A stretch of 51,434 nt of DNA, taken from contig DASQIK010000082.1 of assembly GCA_035631615.1 (NCBI GenBank), positions 1-51,434 on the forward strand, given 5' to 3'. Under the pieces are notes generated by a model. That model was given only the letters and a program-made list of their open reading frames with translations. It did no database searches and was not told the DNA's origin. The position numbers and the translations under genes were made by a program. This DNA is from UBA5189 sp035631615. GTDB taxonomy: Bacteria > Chloroflexota > Limnocylindria > Limnocylindrales > CSP1-4. Numbering within the stretch: position 1 is the first letter of the stretch; every line of letters begins with the position of its first letter. Below are positions 16,980 to 23,355 of the stretch, piece after piece.

Positions 16980-17417
16980 CTAGATGCCGAGGCCGCGGAT
17001 CGCGTCGGCGAACGTGGCCGGGTCGTCCATGGCTCGCCGGTAGACCTGCCAGCGATCCGGCGCCCAGATCTCACCGCGGTCGCGGACGCCGATGACCAGC
17101 GCGTCCGTGCCGATGCCCATCTCGTCGCGCAGGTAGGCGGGCACGAGGACCCGGCCCTGCTTGTCCATCTCGGCCTCGAGCGCGCCGGCGAAGATCTGGC
17201 GCTCGAACAGGCGCCCGGCCGGATCAGTCAGCGGGACGCGGGCAACCTTTTCCTCGAGGGCCTCCCAGCCGCTCCGGGTATGGATGGCCAGGCAGCCGTC
17301 GATCCAGCGAGACAGCACCGCGCCGCCCTCGAGCTGGGCGCGAAACCGCGCCGGGATCGCCAGCCGCCCCTTGTCGTCCACCGTGTGCCGGTACTCGCCG
17401 GTGAACACCCACCGCAC
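16980..17417 (-). CDS. mraZ: Transcriptional regulator MraZ
   Basis: A 145-residue protein with two SpoVT/AbrB-like halves, marked by VDDKGRLAIPARFR near residue 13 and MDKQGRVLVPAYLR near residue 84, as in MraZ. In E. coli MraZ represses its own dcw operon by binding repeats in front of mraZ; similar repeats are present here at 17545-17574. The start is either GTG 17417 (used here) or GTG 17408, which would give the common start M/VFTGEY. No clear Shine-Dalgarno is visible for either. It is the first gene of the dcw operon. Confidence 0.94.
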   Translation of the reverse strand: MRWVFTGEYRHTVDDKGRLAIPARFRAQLEGGAVLSRWIDGCLAIHTRSGWEALEEKVARVPLTDPAGRLFERQIFAGALEAEMDKQGRVLVPAYLRDEMGIGTDALVIGVRDRGEIWAPDRWQVYRRAMDDPATFADAIRGLGI

Positions 17418-17423
17418 CCCACT
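17404..17423 (-). promoter_or_regulatory. Possible second pair of MraZ repeats over the mraZ start
   Basis: On the minus strand AGTGGGGTGC is followed directly by GGTGGGTGTT, two GTGGG-type units at 10-bp spacing that overlap the candidate mraZ start codons. They resemble the three repeats further upstream. They may be a secondary MraZ site or a chance result of coding constraint on the first codons. Confidence 0.35.
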
Positions 17424-17544
17424 TGCCGAGAGTTCGACGAGCCCGCGGGGGCCGCGGGCTCGTCATCGGTGTCGCGGGATCCGGAGTGCCCGTCCGGAAG
17501 CCCACTGGCGGTGGAGGAGGCTGGAGATCCTGGGTCTCGCGGTG

Positions 17545-17574
17545 GATCCCCACTATTCCCCACTTCGCACCACT
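17545..17574 (-). promoter_or_regulatory. MraZ operator: three tandem 10-bp repeats
   Basis: On the minus strand the sequence reads AGTGGTGCGA, AGTGGGGAAT, AGTGGGGATC, three adjacent 10-bp units sharing AGTGGKG. MraZ proteins are known to bind direct TGGG-type repeats at 10-bp spacing in front of mraZ. The block begins about 8 nt past the -10, so it covers the first transcribed bases and is well placed for autorepression. Confidence 0.8.
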
Positions 17575-17582
17575 TGCTCGGC

Positions 17583-17610
17583 ATTCTAGGGCGCGGCGAG
17601 TCGCCGTCAA
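17583..17610 (-). promoter_or_regulatory. dcw operon promoter (sigma-70 type)
   Basis: Minus strand: TTGACG (17610-17605), 16-bp spacer, TAGAAT (17588-17583). This is the best two-part promoter in the window. Transcription should begin near 17576, giving a leader of about 160 nt before mraZ that holds the MraZ repeats. Confidence 0.78.
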
Positions 17611-17707
17611 TCCCCAATTTCGAAGTTCCGTGGCGTGCTCGGCGCCACGTGGCTCGGCAACGAGGTCCGCGTCCGTCGGCGCCGAGGCGCGCCGCGGCGC
17701 GGGCGGC

Positions 17708-18430
17708 CTACGCCGGGTGCGGGAGCCGGATGACCTGGCCGGAGGAGATCAGGTTCGGGTCGGTGATCGAGGGGTTGGCGTCGAGGATCGCCTGGACGCC
17801 GATGCCGTAGCGGCCCGCGATCGTGGACAGTCGGTCGCCGGGTCGGACCGTGTACAGCGAGCACCCGGGCGCGCCCGGGCACGGCGGCAGCCGGACGAAC
17901 GGGTCGTGTCCCAGGTACAGGATGTGGCCCACGACCACGACCCTCGGGTCGGTGACCTCCGGGTTGAGCGCGAGGACCGTCGAGACCGGCAGCAGGTAGC
18001 GCGTCGCGACGCCGGAGAGCGAGTCACCGCGCAGGATCGTGTACTCGAAGCAGCCGGGCAGGCCCGGGCACCCGGGCAGCCGCAGGAGCGGATCGGACGG
18101 GTCGAGCGTCGGCGCGACACCAGCGGAAGGCCCGGGCGTTGGCGGCGGGACGGTCGACGGCGCCACCGTCGGCGCCATGCTCGGTTCGATCGTGGGCGCG
18201 GCGGTCGGGGCCGACGGTGCAGCGGTCGAGATCGCGGTCGCCGCAGGGCCGGTCGGTCGAGCGCTCGCCAGCGCGACGGCCGGCGGCGTCGCGGCGATCG
18301 GCATCTGCAGCCCGCCGCGCGCCGCCACGAAGGTGATCGCCCCGACCGCACAGCACGCCGCGAACAGGGCCGACGCGAGGACGGCCGGGGTCAGCGTTCT
18401 GCGGCCGGGCGCCTGATTCGAGCCGTCCAC
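17708..18430 (-). CDS. Membrane-anchored or secreted protein with two LysM domains
   Basis: A 240-residue protein: an N-terminal hydrophobic segment (about 16-37, signal or anchor), an Ala/Pro/Thr-rich linker to about residue 115, then two LysM domains (about 129-174 and 192-237: YTILRGDSLSGVATRY and YTVRPGDRLSTIAGRY). LysM binds peptidoglycan or chitin-like glycans, so the protein probably sits at the wall. Each LysM is preceded by the same short motif, LP-x-CPG-x-PGC (cysteines 121/127 and 184/190), suggesting a disulfide per module. GTG 18430 has GGAGGAGG close upstream. No catalytic domain is attached. Confidence 0.85.
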   Translation of the reverse strand: MDGSNQAPGRRTLTPAVLASALFAACCAVGAITFVAARGGLQMPIAATPPAVALASARPTGPAATAISTAAPSAPTAAPTIEPSMAPTVAPSTVPPPTPGPSAGVAPTLDPSDPLLRLPGCPGLPGCFEYTILRGDSLSGVATRYLLPVSTVLALNPEVTDPRVVVVGHILYLGHDPFVRLPPCPGAPGCSLYTVRPGDRLSTIAGRYGIGVQAILDANPSITDPNLISSGQVIRLPHPA

Positions 18431-18547
18431 TCCCCTCCTCCGGTCGTTGGCTGGTCGCGGACTCTAGTACCTTTTCAGGGTGGTCGCGCCGCGGAACCCG
18501 GTGCTAGGCTGCCCGCGATTCTTCCGATCGAGGCGCCCGACGCACTG

Positions 18548-18793
18548 ATGGCCCTGCCGCTCCCCGTGGACACCGTGATGCTGCCGGATCCGTCGCACCT
18601 CGCGCCGCACCGGATCAAGCGCTGCACCTTCCGGCGCCTGATCCGGGTGGATCCACGTGGCGAGCGCCGCTACGACGTCGAGTGCCTGCTCCCGGACCGC
18701 AGGCTGGCGATCCCGCTGGGCGACCTCGATGCCGCCACGCCGGTCTGCAACGCCTGCACGGCGGCGCACATCTTCCGGCCGGACGAGGACTAG
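18548..18793 (+). CDS. Small 81-residue Cys-containing protein, function unknown
   Basis: Not recognised. The product has four cysteines (26, 46 and a CNAC pair at 67/70), possibly a small zinc site, and a middle part (GERRYDVECLLPDRRLAIPLGDL) that looks like a compact beta fold. It is divergent from the LysM gene and convergent with the next small gene, with which it shares the stop tetranucleotide CTAG. No clear Shine-Dalgarno is seen before ATG 18548; a TAGGCT hexamer lies about 30 nt upstream. It may be real because it fills the gap precisely and has balanced composition. Confidence 0.6.
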   Translation: MALPLPVDTVMLPDPSHLAPHRIKRCTFRRLIRVDPRGERRYDVECLLPDRRLAIPLGDLDAATPVCNACTAAHIFRPDED

Positions 18794-18999
18794 GCCGAGC
18801 CTTCTTCCGTCGACTCGACCGTCGGCTGGACGATCACCTCGTCCGAGCACACCTCGCAGCGGAACAGTCGGGCGCCGCGCCGGATCCCGCGAAGCATCGC
18901 TCGTTCGGGGTCGTGCTCATCGAGCCGGTGCTCGGTCATCCGTGCGGCAGTGCCATCGTCGTGTCGATGGAGCACCTCCAGGGCCGAGTAGTTGATCAT
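18790..18999 (-). CDS. Small 69-residue protein with a CxxC motif, function unknown
   Basis: Not recognised. The 69-residue product (MINYSALEVLHRHDDGTAAR at the start) has a His/Asp/Arg-rich first half, one CEVC pair at 48-51 and an acidic tail. ATG 18999 follows a good GAGGAGAGG about 7 nt upstream, which supports translation. It lies directly downstream of the RNase P RNA gene on the same strand and may share its transcript; a TACGCT hexamer further up could be its own -10. Its stop overlaps that of the convergent small gene by three bases. Confidence 0.62.
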   Translation of the reverse strand: MINYSALEVLHRHDDGTAARMTEHRLDEHDPERAMLRGIRRGARLFRCEVCSDEVIVQPTVESTEEGSA

Positions 19000-19072
19000 C
19001 CGCGGCCTCTCCTCGCCAGTACCGGTTGGTGAGACGCGCAGCGTACCAGCGCGTCCGGGCCGCGAACAGTGA

Positions 19073-19425
19073 GCTGTCAGCGAGACGGCCTGTAAGCCGA
19101 GTTCTGTGTCGCGCCACCGAAGCGGCGCGACGATGGCCATCCATCTCCAGGCCATCGGTTACCCGACGGCTCATGCGGCCGACCCGAGGGCTGTGCAGCG
19201 CACGTGATTCCCGGCGAACCGGGAGGCGCCCTCCTATTTGGCCTTGCTCCGGGTAGAGCTTGCCGCGTTTCACTCCGGCTTTCGCCGGCATCGTCACTGT
19301 GGCGCTGGTCCTCGCCTCGCGGCGGATGGGCGTTACCCACTACCCTGCGCTGGGGAGCTCGGACTTTCCTCACGCCGCGCGGGTTGCCCCGCTCGACGCG
19401 CGGCCATCCGGCCGTCTCGCTGACC
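19073..19425 (-). ncRNA. rnpB: RNase P RNA, bacterial class A type
   Basis: Ribozyme that trims tRNA 5' ends. On the minus strand the RNA shows the 5' conserved block GAGGAAAGTCCGAGCTCC, the inner GTAGTGGGTAACGCC, GAGTGAAACGCGGCAAGCTC and AGGCCAAATAGG blocks, and the 3' block ACAGAACTCGGCTTACAG. The ends (GTCAGCGAGACGGCC at 19424-19410 and its exact complement at 19090-19076) form a 15-bp P1 helix, which fixes the limits within a few bases. The length of about 350 nt is normal. Confidence 0.96.
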
Positions 19426-19431
19426 GCCCGA

Positions 19432-19437
19432 ATTCTA
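19432..19437 (-). promoter_or_regulatory. -10 element of rnpB
   Basis: TAGAAT on the minus strand, 6 nt before the expected RNA 5' end at 19425. The same bases include the TAG stop codon of gatD, so the rnpB promoter core overlaps the end of the upstream gene. No good -35 hexamer is seen. Confidence 0.65.
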
Positions 19438-20304
19438 CCCGAGCGCCTCGTCCGACCTGCCGCGCACGAGGTGCGCCGGCTCGAGGGCCGTCCGCTGGCC
19501 CCGGTTCCGAACGGCCTTGGCGTAGGCGACGTCGTGGGCCCGCTGCTCGACCGAATCGTCGAGCGGCGCAAGCACGATCTCGCGGCCGAGGCGCCGTTCG
19601 AGCGCGATCCGGATGAGCTGATCGGTGAGCCACGGGTTCTTGGGCAGCACCGGGCCGTGCAGGTACGTGGCGTACACGTGATCCCGGACGGCGCCCTCGG
19701 TGCCGTCCGTGCCGTTGTTGCCCGCGCCGGCAATGACCGTGCCGAAAGGCTGGGCGCCCGGTCCGAGCACCGTCTGCCCGGAATGGTTCTCGAAGCCGAC
19801 GATCGTCCCGCGCTGCCCGTCGATCGTGATGTCGACCGCGGCGTGCTGCATGAACCGCTGCGGGCCGCCGCGGGTCTCGAGGTCGAGGATGGCCGCGCCC
19901 TCCATCGGCGGGCCTTCGGACGGGCTGTACCTGGTCCCGAGGAGCTGCAGCCCGGCGCAGACGGCGAAGATGACCACGCCCTGGTCGGCCGCGGCGCGCA
20001 GCGACGGCGCCTTGCTCCCGAGGTCGGCGGCGACGATCTCCATCTCGACGTCCTGGCCGCCGTGGAACAGGACGATGTCGAACGTCGAGAAGTCGGCCGT
20101 GTCGCCGGCGTCGATCGCGACGGTCTCGGTCGGGATGCCGCGCCAGGCGCAGCGCCGCTCCAGCGCCATGAGGTTCCCCCCGTCGCCCGCGACGTTGAGG
20201 AGCGACGGGTACAGGTGCGCGATCCGCAGCGTCGGCCAGCCACCCTCCGGGGCTTCGGTCACGGGACCCTGTGGCGCCATCTGGAGCTCGATCGCCATCG
20301 TCAT
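19435..20304 (-). CDS. gatD: Lipid II isoglutaminyl synthase, glutaminase subunit GatD
   Basis: CobB/CobQ-type class I glutamine amidotransferase of 289 residues. It has the glutaminase nucleophile Cys116 (VIFAVCAGLQLLG), HGGQDVE, IVGFENHSG and the catalytic His216 in YATYLHGPVLPKNP. With MurT it turns the D-glutamate of lipid II into D-isoglutamine, as shown in Staphylococcus. ATG 20304 overlaps the murT stop as ATGA. CobB/CobQ function is unlikely given the MurT partner. The stop codon lies in the rnpB -10. Confidence 0.93.
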   Translation of the reverse strand: MTMAIELQMAPQGPVTEAPEGGWPTLRIAHLYPSLLNVAGDGGNLMALERRCAWRGIPTETVAIDAGDTADFSTFDIVLFHGGQDVEMEIVAADLGSKAPSLRAAADQGVVIFAVCAGLQLLGTRYSPSEGPPMEGAAILDLETRGGPQRFMQHAAVDITIDGQRGTIVGFENHSGQTVLGPGAQPFGTVIAGAGNNGTDGTEGAVRDHVYATYLHGPVLPKNPWLTDQLIRIALERRLGREIVLAPLDDSVEQRAHDVAYAKAVRNRGQRTALEPAHLVRGRSDEALG

Positions 20305-21794
20305 ACCTCCCAGTACGGGCCGACCCAGCCGCGCCGGCGCATCTCCTCGCGCAGCTCGATCGTCGGGGTATAGCCCGCCAGGATCGTGAGCGTCCCGCCT
20401 GGCTCGAGGCCGGCCAGGGCGGCATCGAGCGCGGCCGGTCGATCCTCGACGATGGTCATCACCGCTGGGTCGACGCCCGCATACTTGAGCCGGTTGGCGA
20501 GCTCGTCCGCCCGCAGGCCCGAGACCGTCACCCGTTCCACGCCGCCGGCGGCGGACTCGAAGTCGACGTCCCACAGCCACGCGAAGTCCTCGCCGTCGAC
20601 CAGCGTGTTGCTGGCGGCGACGAGCAGCTGGCGTGGCAGGCCCTCCGTCGCGAGCGCGCGCAGGGTCGTGTTGAACGAGGTCGGGTTCTTGGCGAAGCCG
20701 AGGACGATCGAGTGCCTCCCCGCCGCGATCCGCTCGAGTCGCCCGAACGCGGGCCGGACCGTCGCGAGCGCTTCGGCGGCATGGTCGAGCGGGACGCCGA
20801 GGCCGAGCGAGATCGCCACGGCGGCGGCCGCGTCGTAGGCGATGTGCACGCCGGACTGGGGCACCACGAGGTCCAGCTCGCCCGCCGGCGTGCGGAGATG
20901 GAAGCGCGTCTCGTCGAGCCCGCGCACCTCGAGCTCGGTCACGGCGACGTCGAGCGGCGGTCGCTCGAGTCCGCAGGCCGGGCAGTGCCAGGCCCCCATG
21001 TGCGACAGGTAGACGTGGTCATAGACGAGGTTCGCCCGACAGCGCGGACAGCGAATGGTGTCCGCGGCCCGCGTGATTCGGTCGGTGTCGTGGTCCAGCT
21101 CGAGGCCGAACATGACGCGGCGCCCGCTGCGCGTCGGCGCGAGCCCCGCCACGATCGGGTCGTCGGCGTTGAGGCACAGCGCGCTGTCCGGCGCGAGCTC
21201 ACGGGCGACCGCCTCGAACGTGTCGGCCACCGCGTAGATCTCGCCGTAGCGATCGAGCTGGTCCCGAAACAGGTCGGTCACCAGGAGCGCACTCGGTCGC
21301 AGCTCGGCGGCGACGAGCGGCAGCGCCCCCTCGTCGATCTCCATGACCATGACCCGCGGCGGCGTCCGCCCGCGGAGGTCTGCCGCGCCGACGGCGACCG
21401 AGGTCACGCCCTGCACCAGGTTCGAGCCCGCCTTGTTGTGGCTCACGGGGAAGCCGGCCGCTCGCAGGAGGGCCGCGCTGAAGCGCGCCGTGGTCGTCTT
21501 GCCGTTGCTCCCGGTGATGGCGATCACGGGGATGTGCTGATCGGCCACGAGGCTCGCGAGGATCGTCGGGTCCACCCGGCGGGCCACCATGCCCGGGACC
21601 GACGTGCCTCCGCCTCGCCCGCTGACGCGCGACGCGACTGCCGCCGCTTTCCCGGCCATCAGTGCCGCGAAGCGGCGCGGCGTCAGCGGCGGCACCCGAT
21701 GCTTCGTTGGCGGTTGGAACGGTGGCGGCGGGCCGGCGGTCCCCCACCCCGGAGCGGCTGCGTTCGTCGGCTTGTCGACGGTCCGGGACGTCAT
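20301..21794 (-). CDS. murT: Lipid II isoglutaminyl synthase, Mur-ligase subunit MurT
   Basis: Mur-ligase-like ATPase of 497 residues that activates lipid II for amidation with GatD. It has a Pro-rich N-terminal tail, the ATP loop GSNGKTTT (95-102), HNKAGSNLVQGV, DLFRDQLDRYGE, a four-Cys zinc ribbon inserted in the middle domain (Cys249, 252, 271, 274) and a DUF1727-type C-terminal domain (AKNPTSFNTTLRAL, RLKYAGVD, TILAGYTPTIELREEMRRRG). The ribbon is characteristic of MurT. A TATCCT hexamer 7 nt before ATG 21794 suggests a leaderless message. Confidence 0.95.
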   Translation of the reverse strand: MTSRTVDKPTNAAAPGWGTAGPPPPFQPPTKHRVPPLTPRRFAALMAGKAAAVASRVSGRGGGTSVPGMVARRVDPTILASLVADQHIPVIAITGSNGKTTTARFSAALLRAAGFPVSHNKAGSNLVQGVTSVAVGAADLRGRTPPRVMVMEIDEGALPLVAAELRPSALLVTDLFRDQLDRYGEIYAVADTFEAVARELAPDSALCLNADDPIVAGLAPTRSGRRVMFGLELDHDTDRITRAADTIRCPRCRANLVYDHVYLSHMGAWHCPACGLERPPLDVAVTELEVRGLDETRFHLRTPAGELDLVVPQSGVHIAYDAAAAVAISLGLGVPLDHAAEALATVRPAFGRLERIAAGRHSIVLGFAKNPTSFNTTLRALATEGLPRQLLVAASNTLVDGEDFAWLWDVDFESAAGGVERVTVSGLRADELANRLKYAGVDPAVMTIVEDRPAALDAALAGLEPGGTLTILAGYTPTIELREEMRRRGWVGPYWEV

Positions 21795-21801
21795 CCGCGG
21801 A

Positions 21802-21807
21802 AGGATA
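21802..21807 (-). promoter_or_regulatory. -10 element for a leaderless murT-gatD transcript
   Basis: TATCCT on the minus strand, 7 nt before ATG 21794, so transcription would begin at or next to the start codon. No Shine-Dalgarno fits in that space. Confidence 0.6.
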
Positions 21808-21868
21808 CCGGGTGCTCGACGATCAGCGGCCGACGTTCACGGTTGGCGCTCGAACACGAGCTCCCCCT

Positions 21869-21906
21869 GTCCTGAAAGGACGAGCAGATCGCCGCGAAAG
21901 GCGATC
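21869..21906. terminator. Two small hairpins in the rnhA-murT gap
   Basis: GATCGCC-GCGAAA-GGCGATC (21887-21906) is a perfect 7-bp stem, and GTCCT-GAA-AGGAC (21869-21881) a second stem. They lie just past the stop of the RNase H gene that ends the icd-sdh operon. There is no T-run, so intrinsic termination is uncertain. Confidence 0.4.
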
Positions 21907-21925
21907 CATCCTTGCCCGATCCGGG

Positions 21926-22483
21926 CTAGAGCGACGGTCGCCGGACCACCGATTCCGGGCCGCCGGCCATGACGCGGTCGATCGCCTCGTTGCACATCGC
22001 GTCGGCGAGGGCGTTCTGGGCGCGCGGGACGTGCGCCGCGGTCCAGCCGTCGGGCAGGGTCCGGAGCTGCTGCAGCGCCTCGGCCCACAGCACTCGGAGC
22101 TTCGCGTCCTTCACCCGCCAGCGGCCGGTGACCTGCTCGACGATCAGCTTCGAGTCGAGGAGGAGCTCCAGGCGCCGCGCGCCCAGCTCGAGGGCGAGCC
22201 CCACGGCCCGAACGACCGCCGTGTACTCCGCGACGTTGTTCGTCTGGATGCCGAGGTAGTCGGAGATCGAGGCGTCCGGCAAGGCGCGCGGGTTGCGCGC
22301 ATCCGGTCGAGCGAGCGAGAGCAGGACGGCCCCCGCCGACGCGGGCCCGGGGTTGCCCCGCGCCGCGCCGTCGGTGCGGACGACGAAGCCGCGGGTCGAC
22401 GTCGTGCCACGCGATGGGCGCTCGCCTGGTTCGTCCTCGTCGGGCTCGTCCTCGAAGCCCAGCGTCAGCGGTGGCTCGCGCAC
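21926..22483 (-). CDS. RNase HI family protein
   Basis: RNA-DNA hybrid nuclease fold of 185 residues. It has an acidic N-terminal stretch (GFEDEPDEDEPGE), then the RNase H core: VVRTDGAARGNPGPASAGAVLL (first catalytic Asp), NNVAEYTAVVRAVGLAL (Glu), LELLLDSKLIVEQVTGRW (Asp) and HVPRAQNALADAMCNEAID (His/Asp). This resembles the RnhA-like domain proteins of Actinobacteria and Chloroflexota. GTG 22483 is 10 nt after the sdhB stop, so it is probably read from the sdh operon transcript. Confidence 0.88.
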   Translation of the reverse strand: MREPPLTLGFEDEPDEDEPGERPSRGTTSTRGFVVRTDGAARGNPGPASAGAVLLSLARPDARNPRALPDASISDYLGIQTNNVAEYTAVVRAVGLALELGARRLELLLDSKLIVEQVTGRWRVKDAKLRVLWAEALQQLRTLPDGWTAAHVPRAQNALADAMCNEAIDRVMAGGPESVVRRPSL

Positions 22484-22493
22484 CCTCGCCGGG

Positions 22494-23333
22494 TCAGCCT
22501 TCCAAGGGCGTCTCGTCGCCCTGGGCGGCGGGCGCGCTGCCGCCCTGGAGCATCGGCAGCGAGGTTCCTGCAGCGCCGGCGCCCGGCGCAGGCTTGCCCC
22601 GGAGCTTCCGCCACGCCCACTGAATCGGGTCGTAGAACTCGTCCGCGACACGCTCCTTGAGCGGGATGATCGCGTTGTCGGTGATCTTGATGTGCTCCGG
22701 GCAGACCTCGGTGCAGCACTTCGTGATGTTGCAGTAGCCGATGCCGCCGACGTCCTTCAGGTAGCCGCGCCGGTCCGCGTCGTCGATCGGGTGCATCTCC
22801 AGCCCGGCCGTCCGGACCAGGAAGCGCGGGCCCATGAACGGCTTCTCGGTCTCGTGGTTGCGGAGCACGTGGCAGACGTCCTGGCACAGGAAGCACTCGA
22901 TGCACTTCCGATACTCCTGGACCCGCTCGATGTCGGCCTGCTGCCAGCGCCAGTCCGACTGCGGCACGTCCGCCGGCGGCGTGAACGGCTGGATCGACTT
23001 GTTGACCTCGTAGTTCCACGAGACGTCGGTCACGAGGTCGCGGATGAGCGGGAATGCGCGCATCGGCTCGACGGTGATCGGCTCGTCGAGGTCGAAGTCG
23101 GACAGGCGCGTCTTGCACATGAGGCGCGGCCGGCCGTTGACCTCGCCGCTGCACGAGCCGCACTTGGCCGCCTTGCAGTTCCAGCGGACCGCGAGATCCG
23201 GCGCCGCGTTGCCCTGGATCCAGTGCAGCGCGTCGAGGACGACCATCCCCTCCTCGACCGGAACGTCGAACTCGTCGTACCGGCCGGCCTCGCCGGGCTC
23301 GCCCCGGAAGACCTGCAGATGGGCCTGGGTCAT
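22494..23333 (-). CDS. sdhB: Succinate dehydrogenase/fumarate reductase iron-sulfur subunit
   Basis: Electron-transfer subunit of complex II, 279 residues. Cys53, 58, 61 and 73 (WNCKAAKCGSCSG) fit the [2Fe-2S] centre; Cys144, 147, 150 and 154 (CIECFLCQDVC) fit the [4Fe-4S] centre; Cys201, 207 and 211 (CNITKCCTEVCPEHI) fit the [3Fe-4S] centre. The C-terminal 45 residues are Ala/Gly/Pro-rich. It follows sdhA by 22 nt. Direction of use (succinate oxidation or fumarate reduction) cannot be read from sequence; the aerobic TCA context favours oxidation. Confidence 0.95.
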   Translation of the reverse strand: MTQAHLQVFRGEPGEAGRYDEFDVPVEEGMVVLDALHWIQGNAAPDLAVRWNCKAAKCGSCSGEVNGRPRLMCKTRLSDFDLDEPITVEPMRAFPLIRDLVTDVSWNYEVNKSIQPFTPPADVPQSDWRWQQADIERVQEYRKCIECFLCQDVCHVLRNHETEKPFMGPRFLVRTAGLEMHPIDDADRRGYLKDVGGIGYCNITKCCTEVCPEHIKITDNAIIPLKERVADEFYDPIQWAWRKLRGKPAPGAGAAGTSLPMLQGGSAPAAQGDETPLEG

Positions 23334-23355
23334 CGATCGCTCCCGGTCATCGACA

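Noticed and set aside
19261..19280. GTTTCAC half-site resembling canonical parS
   Set aside because: It lies in a conserved block of RNase P RNA and has no inverted partner.
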